From: Bacteroidales bacterium UBA1197
GTDB taxonomy: Bacteria > Bacteroidota > Bacteroidia > Bacteroidales > UBA932
Assembly: GCA_002309995.1 (NCBI GenBank)
Contig: DBYB01000028.1
Span: 1 to 20,606, forward strand
Length of the DNA: 20,606 nt
Reading direction: 5' to 3'
Shown here: piece by piece, positions 15,392 through 20,606 of the stretch
Layout: each line of letters starts with the position of its first letter
Numbering within the stretch: position 1 is the first letter of the stretch
The notes under the pieces: generated by a model
The model's database searches: none
Told to the model about the DNA's origin: nothing
Seen by the model: only the letters and a program-made list of their open reading frames with translations
Position numbers and translations under genes: made by a program

Positions 15392-17041
15392 CTACTGGCG
15401 GTACAGGCCTTCCAGTTTCTCGCCGGTATTGCCGGGGCTGAGGCGGTAGAATGCGCAGCCGTGGGCAGGCACGGTAACCTCCCAGCGGTCCTTGAAGCCA
15501 ACAACGCCCACATCCTGCTGCCTCCAGAGGTCACGCACGGTCTGGTCGGGGTAAAGTCCGAGTTTCTTGGGCGAGAATCCCAGCTTCCTCTCAGTATCGC
15601 TGAGGTTGAACAGCGCCACCGCAATGGAACCGTCTTCCAGAGGCTTGACGTAGGTGACGTGATCCTTATCAGACGCGAACCTCACACCCTGCAGGCCCAG
15701 CGGATCCTGGTTGACGTCCAGCACCTCGCTGTTGCAGAGCAGGCTCAGGGTGAAGGGGTCGAGGGCGCTCATATCGCACCCGAGAAGCATAGGCGAAGCC
15801 AGTATGGACCAGAGAGTTATGTGAGTATATTGCTCCCACGGGGTGAGTTCGGTCCAGCGCATCTTGCGGCCCCAGCCGACCTTGCCGAGCACCAGCATAT
15901 CGGCATCCGGCCAGCGGCCCGGTTTGCGCCAGGCAGCCCAGCAATCCTGCCCGCCGAATCCGATTTCGGACATACTCTCCCAGGTGTCGCGGATGTCTCC
16001 GGTGGTGCGCCAGCATTCGGCGTACTTGTCGAGTGCCGGTCCGATGGTGACGCGGGAGTGGTTGGAGATGCTGTAAACTATGTCGCGGCCGGTGGCGTCG
16101 AGTGCCTCGCGCATATCGCGCATCCACCATTCGTCGTTCACGTTCCAGTCGTACTTGAGATAATCCACGCCCCATTCGGCCCACTGGCGGGCGTCGGCAG
16201 CGGCGAAGGAGTATTTGCCGAAACTGCGTATCGACTCTTTTTCGACTTTCTTGCGGTCCGCCTTGCAGAATTCGTCCGCAACGCCCTGCTCGATCCACCA
16301 GTAAGTACCTTCCTCATTGTCGCAGGACGATCCGATATGGCCTGCATAAGTGGAAATCCACGGGCCGGAGTAGATGCCGAACTTGAGGCCGCGCGCGTGG
16401 ATGGAGTCGCCCAGGGCCTTCATATCGGAGAACTTCTTGTTGGGCTGTATCCCTTTGTACTTGCCGCCGCGGAGGCCCTGCCAGCCGTCGTCGATGTTCA
16501 CGTAGCACCAGCCGTAGTCGGCCAGGCCGCTCTCGTCCATAGCGCGGGCCGATGCGATCATCAGGTCCTGGCTCACGGTGTTGCCCCATACGTTCCAGGA
16601 GTTCCAGCCGAGAGGAGGAGTGAGCGCGATGCGGTCGCCGATGACGATACGGAGCTCGCGGGTGTCGGAGCCCAGGGCATTGGTGGCCTTAATCTGAACG
16701 TGATAGGTGCCCTTCTTGCTCACCTTGCCGGTGATGATACCCTTGGCGGCATCGAGCTTGAGCCCGCGCGGCAGTCCCTTGGCCTCGAATTTCATAGGAC
16801 GCACGCCAGAAGTAGGGATGCGGAAGAGGAACGGGGCGCCGGGGCGCTCGCCATAGATCCTGGGGCCGTTGATACGGGGCGTTTCAGGAGCCTTCGGCGT
16901 AAGGATATACGCACTGTAGTCGGGGGCCTGTACCTCGGAGGCCTGGCGCATAATTTCGTTGCGGGCCTCGGTTGCGGTCTGGGCCAGCGACACGGCGGCC
17001 GTCATCATAAGGGCCGCAAGGACAATGAGATAGCGTTTCAT
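15392..17041 (-). CDS. Alpha-galactosidase, glycoside hydrolase family 27
   Basis: This is an exported enzyme that removes terminal alpha-linked galactose from glycans. The 549-residue product has a signal peptide (MKRYLIVLAALMMTAAVSLA). A putative Ig-like domain follows at about 60-136 (LPRGLKLDAAKGIITGKVS, GTYHVQIKATNALG). The (beta/alpha)8 domain begins with TPPLGWNSWNVWG and carries YVNIDDGWQ. The nucleophile is D298 in VDYLKYDWN. The acid/base lies in CWRTTGDIRDTWESM (D349 or D352, most likely the latter by analogy). A C-terminal beta domain covers about 450-549. The ATG shares a base with the sulfatase stop (TAATG), which couples desulfation and galactose removal. GH27 also includes alpha-N-acetylgalactosaminidases, which cannot be excluded. 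Confidence 0.93.
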   Translation of the reverse strand: MKRYLIVLAALMMTAAVSLAQTATEARNEIMRQASEVQAPDYSAYILTPKAPETPRINGPRIYGERPGAPFLFRIPTSGVRPMKFEAKGLPRGLKLDAAKGIITGKVSKKGTYHVQIKATNALGSDTRELRIVIGDRIALTPPLGWNSWNVWGNTVSQDLMIASARAMDESGLADYGWCYVNIDDGWQGLRGGKYKGIQPNKKFSDMKALGDSIHARGLKFGIYSGPWISTYAGHIGSSCDNEEGTYWWIEQGVADEFCKADRKKVEKESIRSFGKYSFAAADARQWAEWGVDYLKYDWNVNDEWWMRDMREALDATGRDIVYSISNHSRVTIGPALDKYAECWRTTGDIRDTWESMSEIGFGGQDCWAAWRKPGRWPDADMLVLGKVGWGRKMRWTELTPWEQYTHITLWSILASPMLLGCDMSALDPFTLSLLCNSEVLDVNQDPLGLQGVRFASDKDHVTYVKPLEDGSIAVALFNLSDTERKLGFSPKKLGLYPDQTVRDLWRQQDVGVVGFKDRWEVTVPAHGCAFYRLSPGNTGEKLEGLYRQ

Positions 17042-18597
17042 TATTGTGGATAGTTGATTGTCATTTCGAAGTTGGGATTACCGCTGGGCACGGGGGCGTG
17101 CGAGGCCTCTACGACCTCCCACATACGGGCGACGGTCTCGGGGTGCGCCGCGGCCAGGTTTTCGGTCTCGCCGGGATCAGACTCCAGGTCGTACAGCTCC
17201 ATTTCCGTGCTGCCGTTTTTGACATCCCTCACAATGCCCTTCCATTTACCCATTCGCACGGCGACGAGCCCCTTGCCGCCCGGGAACTCCCAGTAAAGGA
17301 ACTCACGTTCAGGCTGCTTCTTGCCATATAGGGCAGGCACGAACGATATTCCGTCGCACTCCGGAGCCTCAGCGCCGGCGAGTTCGGCGAAGGTCGGCAT
17401 AAGGTCGGTGAACTGGCCTATGTAGCCGCAGCGGCCGGGCTTCAGGCGGTCGCCCCAGCAGGCCACGAACGGCATACGTATGCCGCCTTCCTGCAGCGAG
17501 CGCTTGCCCCAGCCCTTGCCGCAACGGAACGGACCGCCGCTCCGGAAGTACTCTATGGGCGAATTGGAGTTGCAAGCGGGACCGTTATCGGACGTAATGA
17601 TTATCAGCGTGTTATCGTAAACTCCGAGCTCCTTCAGACGGGCGACGAGACGGCCCACCTGAGTGTCGATATGGGTAATCATTGCCGCATATGCGGAGTG
17701 CGGATACAACACCGGATAGTACCATCCGCCGTCGGTTATGGGGGTCTTCTCCTCCCCGAGCTTGCGGACATAGTACATCACCTCCTCCTCCGGGGCCTGC
17801 ACGGTGCTGTGCGGCACGGTGGTGGTCCACATCAACAAGAACGGGTCGCCGGAAGCGGCAGATTCGCTCACCCATTGTTCCAGTTTTCCGTACATCAGGT
17901 CGCAGGAATATGCCTTCTGGTTGAATTTATCGTAACTGCGTATGTCGTAGGGGTCCGCGCCCGGATCGAGACGGCGGCTGACGGGCATATACTCGTTGCC
18001 AGTGAGCACCTTACGGTCGTTTTCCCAGAGGTAATCAGGATAATAAGAATGGGCCAGCATCTGGCAGTTGAAGCCGTAGAAATAGTCGAAGCCGCAGTCG
18101 TTGGGAGCGGAACCGGAGCCGGGGCCGCCGAGCCCCCATTTGCCGACCATTGCGGTGCGGTATCCAGCCCCTTTCAGCATCGTGGCGATGGTGGGCGTGC
18201 CGTGCTCCATCGGCCACTGGCCCTCTAAGTCGGGGTTGTTGCAGATGCGTTCGAACCAGGTTTCGGCGTTGGCTGGAGTGAGCCCGGCGGGCCGTGGCAC
18301 CCTTTCGTCATTTGAGCGAATCTGGCTGTGGCCGCTGTGCATACCGGTCATTATGCTGCAGCGCGACGGGGCGGAGAGCGGACAGGCGGTGTACATATCG
18401 GTAAATACCAGACCCTTAGCGGCCAGGGCGTCGATATTCGGGGTCTCTATCAGTTCCTGCCCGTAGCAGCCGAGGTCGCCGTAACCCAGGTCGTCGAACA
18501 GCAGAAAAACTATATTCGGCCGCTCCGGGGCCTGCTTCCCGCAGCCGGCCATCGAGAGCGCGGCCAGACAGGCCGCCGGAATTCTGTTGTCCTTCAT
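17041..18597 (-). CDS. Ser-type sulfatase, lipoprotein (S1 family), paralogue of the 8994 gene
   Basis: This is a sulfate-ester hydrolase of 518 residues, lipid-anchored in the envelope. The lipoprotein signal MKDNRIPAACLAALSMAGC gives Cys19. The core reads PNIVFLLFDDLGYGDLGC, then L-S75-A-P-S-R, the formylglycine motif with serine. MVGKWGLGGPG, GFDYFYGFNCQMLAHSYYP, TTTVPHSTVQAP and TSDNGPACNSNSP follow. Long stretches match the other sulfatase, so they are recent paralogues, although this one has an extra segment near residues 100-125 (AGLTPANAETWFE). The frame stays open upstream to 18789, but that extension crosses the hairpin repeats and would bury the signal peptide, so I start at 18597, 4 nt after a TATATTTG box. 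It is first in an operon with alpha-galactosidase and ftcD. An anSME maturase is needed and is not in the window. Confidence 0.93.
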   Translation of the reverse strand: MKDNRIPAACLAALSMAGCGKQAPERPNIVFLLFDDLGYGDLGCYGQELIETPNIDALAAKGLVFTDMYTACPLSAPSRCSIMTGMHSGHSQIRSNDERVPRPAGLTPANAETWFERICNNPDLEGQWPMEHGTPTIATMLKGAGYRTAMVGKWGLGGPGSGSAPNDCGFDYFYGFNCQMLAHSYYPDYLWENDRKVLTGNEYMPVSRRLDPGADPYDIRSYDKFNQKAYSCDLMYGKLEQWVSESAASGDPFLLMWTTTVPHSTVQAPEEEVMYYVRKLGEEKTPITDGGWYYPVLYPHSAYAAMITHIDTQVGRLVARLKELGVYDNTLIIITSDNGPACNSNSPIEYFRSGGPFRCGKGWGKRSLQEGGIRMPFVACWGDRLKPGRCGYIGQFTDLMPTFAELAGAEAPECDGISFVPALYGKKQPEREFLYWEFPGGKGLVAVRMGKWKGIVRDVKNGSTEMELYDLESDPGETENLAAAHPETVARMWEVVEASHAPVPSGNPNFEMTINYPQ

Positions 18598-18601
18598 ATG
18601 G

Positions 18602-18609
18602 CAAATATA
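18602..18609 (-). promoter_or_regulatory. -7 box (TATATTTG) of the sulfatase/alpha-galactosidase operon
   Basis: An exact TAnnTTTG match ends 4 nt before the sulfatase ATG, again implying a leaderless or near-leaderless mRNA. It also supports the 18597 start over the longer open frame. No -33 TTTG is visible. Confidence 0.6.
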
Positions 18610-18629
18610 ATGAATTATTTCGAACCTTA

Positions 18630-18726
18630 CGCCACTTTCTGCTCCCGATGGTGCAAAGGCCGGCACCATTGAGATCGTTTTCCGCCACTTTCTGCTCCCA
18701 ATGGTGCAAAGGCCGGCACCATTGAG
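18630..18726 (+). repeat. REP-like hairpin doublet, left copy
   Basis: Two 44-nt direct repeats (18630-18673 and 18683-18726) differ at one base. Each contains a 24-nt hairpin (18647-18670 and 18700-18723) with arms AATGGTGC and GCACCATT around an 8-nt GC-rich loop; in the first unit the leading A is G. TCCC precedes each hairpin. The hairpins are spaced exactly 53 nt apart. A diverged doublet with the same 53-nt spacing lies at 20519-20599 in inverted orientation. The location next to a RAYT-type transposase gene suggests REP/BIME elements served by it. Confidence 0.85.
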
Positions 18727-18808
18727 GACAGAAAGCGACGAGGAAAAATCACTGATTGGGAAAACAATCCCAGCCAAGCCGAATGCCACTCACAGAAGGG
18801 CTATTATG

Positions 18809-19666
18809 TCAAAAGGATTCCAGCATCTCAGCAATCACAGAGGGCGACTTTCCGGTGACTCTGGCCAACTGTTTAATATCCATACTGAACCTGCGCTTGA
18901 GTTGTCTGATGATATCCTTTGATTGTTCAGGCGACAAACTATCAAGACCATCCGACCGATACAGCGAGCGGCACAAATCGGGGATTGCAGCCAGGATTAT
19001 CTGGTCCCTGAATGATGGAGCCGGGTCTTTTTCCAAACGAGCCCGTGCTTTGGACGAAGTATTCAGGAAATAAGAATAACTATTTGGAGTCCGGTATAGA
19101 GCTTCCACAAATTGAATATGAACGAAGGACTCTTGTAGTATATAGCCGTCAGGCCCCAGCAGCCAGGAAGCCGGTAGGATAACTCTGCTTCCAAGCAAAG
19201 CGTTCTGTTTGCGTAATGACAAAGAGTCAATCTCTACGCCTTTGACCGGGCCTACATTGAAGAACGATGGTCCGCTTCCCCAAGGATATTGAACCGCTGT
19301 CGGGGTGATATTGGCGGCAACCGGATTCATCTGCACATATGCGATGCCCCTCTGAAGCGACTCATCCTCAATCATCAACTCCTGGACATCGACGCGAAGT
19401 TTCCTGAGATAATCAATCGTCCCGTACTTTTGATGTATGTGTCGACCATACAATTGCTTGAATTTATGTGCGAAAATGACAGCTTCCTCAGCAGAGCATT
19501 CCACCACAAAGTGTACGTGATTGGACATCAACACGAACGCAAGCACATTAATATGCAACTGGAAAGCGGCAATCGCCACACAATTCATACCAACCCGGAA
19601 GTCAACGTCATCGATAAAAAGCAGGCGGTCTTTCAAACAATCAGTGGAAACAAGAAAGAATCTCAT
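18809..19666 (-). CDS. REP-associated tyrosine transposase (IS200-like, Y1/HUH family)
   Basis: This is a 285-residue protein of the Y1 transposase superfamily, single-strand nucleases that nick and rejoin hairpin-marked DNA. The HUH motif is H50-V-H52 in VLMSNHVHFVVE, the segment usual in RAYTs. The helix before the active tyrosine reads QRGIAYVQMNPVAANI, and Y110 is my candidate nucleophile (inference). Residues about 245-285 (LKRRFSMDIKQLARVTGKS) look like a helix-turn-helix, a tail seen in Bacteroidetes members. I start at the ATG at 19666; the open frame to 19738 is AT-rich upstream sequence. A near-consensus -7 box (TTATTTTG, 19691-19684) precedes it. No terminal inverted repeats of a classical IS surround the gene; instead REP-like hairpin doublets lie on both sides. 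The ORF appears intact. Confidence 0.85.
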   Translation of the reverse strand: MRFFLVSTDCLKDRLLFIDDVDFRVGMNCVAIAAFQLHINVLAFVLMSNHVHFVVECSAEEAVIFAHKFKQLYGRHIHQKYGTIDYLRKLRVDVQELMIEDESLQRGIAYVQMNPVAANITPTAVQYPWGSGPSFFNVGPVKGVEIDSLSLRKQNALLGSRVILPASWLLGPDGYILQESFVHIQFVEALYRTPNSYSYFLNTSSKARARLEKDPAPSFRDQIILAAIPDLCRSLYRSDGLDSLSPEQSKDIIRQLKRRFSMDIKQLARVTGKSPSVIAEMLESF

Positions 19667-19730
19667 AGTTTTTGTTTTTGTGGCAAAATAAGCGAATAAT
19701 AAACAGAATCCGACACGCAATTCCCCTTCA

Positions 19731-19747
19731 TTCGTCACATTTTTACG
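19731..19747. repeat. Second copy of the 17-nt motif TTCGTCACATTTTTACG
   Basis: This is identical to 13776-13792. It lies about 65 nt upstream of the transposase ATG (minus strand) and about 80 nt upstream of araD (plus strand), in the divergent gap 19667-19829. The remainder of that gap is AT-rich, with a weak TATATTG box for araD near 19795-19801 and an AGAGAGGAAA stretch before its ATG. Confidence 0.45.
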
Positions 19748-19829
19748 GTTTTTTTAGAAATTGCTGATTTTTATACTTTTCCGATAGTTTTTCGTATATT
19801 GCGATTATTAATCAGAGAGGAAACCGAAT

Positions 19830-20510
19830 ATGCAAGATTTGAAACGTCGGGTACTTCAGGCTAATCTTGAGCTTTTTACGAGCGGGCTGGTAAAGTATAC
19901 TTGGGGAAATGCGTCTGGTATCGACAGAGCCAGGGGTATAGTGGTAATCAAACCTAGCGGGGTGCCATATACCACTATGACAGAGGAAGATATGGTGTTG
20001 GTTGATATGAATGGAAAGGTAATTGAGGGGAAACTTAAACCATCTTCCGACACCCTCACCCATCTTGTCTTATACAAAGCCTTCCCTGAGATTGGAGGAA
20101 TCGTTCACACCCACTCCCCTTTTGCCACGGCCTGGGCTCAGGCCGGGATGGCTGTTCCTTGCCTGGGCACCACTCATGCGGATTATTATCGAGGCCCAAT
20201 TCCCTGCACGTCAGCTCTTTCGGAAGAGCAACTGAAAGGCGACTATGAAAGAGAAACCGGGAATGCCATTGCGGATTGTTTCAAGGCACTTAATCCGGTT
20301 CATACTCCCGGAGTACTGGTCAAGAACCACGGTCCGTTCACCTGGGGACAGACACCGGAAGAAGGCACATTCCACGCCTCTGTTCTGGAGGAAATCGCCA
20401 AAATGGCATATTACACACTTCAAATCAACCCTTCAGCCTCATGCAATGAACAACTGAAGGAAGTCCACTTTTTCCGCAAGCACGGTCCCACTGCCCGCTA
20501 CGGACAATAA
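19830..20510 (+). CDS. araD: L-ribulose-5-phosphate 4-epimerase (class II aldolase family)
   Basis: This cytoplasmic zinc enzyme converts L-ribulose 5-phosphate to D-xylulose 5-phosphate, joining L-arabinose (or L-ascorbate-type) breakdown to the pentose phosphate pathway. The 226-residue product matches AraD/UlaF/SgbE closely: TWGNASGIDR, VIKPSGV and PSSDTLTH (D74). Zinc ligands are H93 and H95 (IVHTHS) and H167 (VKNHGPF). D118 (TTHADYY) and Y224 near the C-terminus (ARYGQ) occupy the catalytic positions of the E. coli enzyme. A purine-rich AGAGAGGAAA lies before the ATG. By eye it is more AT-rich than the genes to its left. No araA or araB is adjacent within the window. Hairpin repeats begin 8 nt after the stop. 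Confidence 0.93.
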   Translation: MQDLKRRVLQANLELFTSGLVKYTWGNASGIDRARGIVVIKPSGVPYTTMTEEDMVLVDMNGKVIEGKLKPSSDTLTHLVLYKAFPEIGGIVHTHSPFATAWAQAGMAVPCLGTTHADYYRGPIPCTSALSEEQLKGDYERETGNAIADCFKALNPVHTPGVLVKNHGPFTWGQTPEEGTFHASVLEEIAKMAYYTLQINPSASCNEQLKEVHFFRKHGPTARYGQ

Positions 20511-20518
20511 CTGAAGCT

Positions 20519-20599
20519 AATGGTGCATCAGCCGGTACCATTGGGAACGATTTGAGGCGGATTTCGCCGCTAATGGTACAGAGGCAGGCACCATTGGGA
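20519..20599 (-). repeat. REP-like hairpin doublet, right copy (inverted)
   Basis: Hairpins at 20519-20542 and 20572-20595 have the same 24-nt design as the left doublet and the same 53-nt period. Single changes in the stems (GTGC facing GTAC-type arms) stay pairable as G-U on one strand. Each is followed by GGGA, the reverse complement of the TCCC that precedes the left-hand hairpins, so this doublet points the opposite way. The spacer contains the small palindrome GGCGGATTTCGCC. Confidence 0.8.
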
Positions 20600-20606
20600 G
20601 AGGATT

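Noticed and set aside
15385..15624. 80-codon N-terminal extension of ftcD
   Set aside because: It overlaps the 3' end of the alpha-galactosidase gene in another frame and is not family-like. The conserved N-terminus starts at 15384.
15164..17053. 629-codon plus-strand open frame opposite the alpha-galactosidase and ftcD genes
   Set aside because: It is the complement of two well-supported genes and spans their boundary, with no domain motif. GC-rich antisense frames often stay open.
18630..18726. Two-repeat CRISPR array
   Set aside because: There are only two units of 44 nt with 9-nt spacing, the repeats are strong full palindromes, no cas gene is near, and a second inverted doublet exists. 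REP-like elements explain it better.
18598..18789. N-terminal extension of the second sulfatase
   Set aside because: The extension translates the hairpin repeats and the promoter box and places a lipoprotein signal in the middle of the protein. The ATG at 18597 is far better.

Overview
The window looks like a chromosomal segment of a GC-rich Bacteroidales bacterium, Alistipes/Rikenellaceae-like rather than a low-GC Bacteroides (inference). Three things point this way. Several genes have the Bacteroidetes -7 promoter box TAnnTTTG and few have Shine-Dalgarno sites. The lipoprotein signals, the MetallophosN/C-type phosphoesterase and the Ser-type sulfatases are typical of gut Bacteroidetes. The lysS, tsaE and yifB products also read as Bacteroidetes-like. 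No rRNA, tRNA, CRISPR array, phage or plasmid gene was seen.

Layout. Positions 1-418 hold no gene but are packed with hairpin-forming repeats. Positions 419-3129 (-) hold two translationally coupled paralogous MFS transporters, divergent from lysS (3180, +). lysS runs without a gap into a SpoU/TrmH-type RNA methyltransferase gene that carries a long palindromic repeat inside its coding frame. Positions 5681-8886 (-) are a two-gene operon of a sodium:solute symporter and a secreted metallophosphoesterase. A divergent lipoprotein sulfatase lies at 8994-10532 (+). Positions 10536-13713 (-) hold a Cys-rich lipoprotein, the YifB/ComM AAA ATPase and tsaE. A small outer-membrane barrel protein is at 13835-14371 (-). 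Positions 14383-18597 (-) form an operon of a second sulfatase, a GH27 alpha-galactosidase and glutamate formimidoyltransferase. The right end (18.6-20.6 kb) has a REP-associated (IS200-like) tyrosine transposase and araD, bracketed by two doublets of a 24-nt hairpin in opposite orientation.

How the parts work together. The two sulfatases, the alpha-galactosidase, the symporter and araD suggest scavenging of sulfated or galactose-containing glycans and pentoses, but there is no SusC/SusD pair, so this is not a canonical PUL. LysS, the rRNA-type methyltransferase and TsaE are translation housekeeping genes. Several junctions are tight (TAATG, TGATG, or 0-7 nt gaps), so translational coupling is widespread.

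The most interesting signals are two. The first is the candidate RAYT/REP system at 18.6-20.6 kb: four hairpins in two doublets, both with an exact 53-nt period, mirror-oriented around the transposase-araD segment, with a conserved TCCC next to each hairpin. The second is the multi-hairpin repeat with 41-nt inverted arms that is translated in frame as a linker inside the SpoU methyltransferase, with a related copy at the left edge of the window. Several TAnnTTTG boxes sit only 4-6 nt before the start codon, which suggests leaderless transcripts. All family assignments were made by reading the sequence, without database searches.
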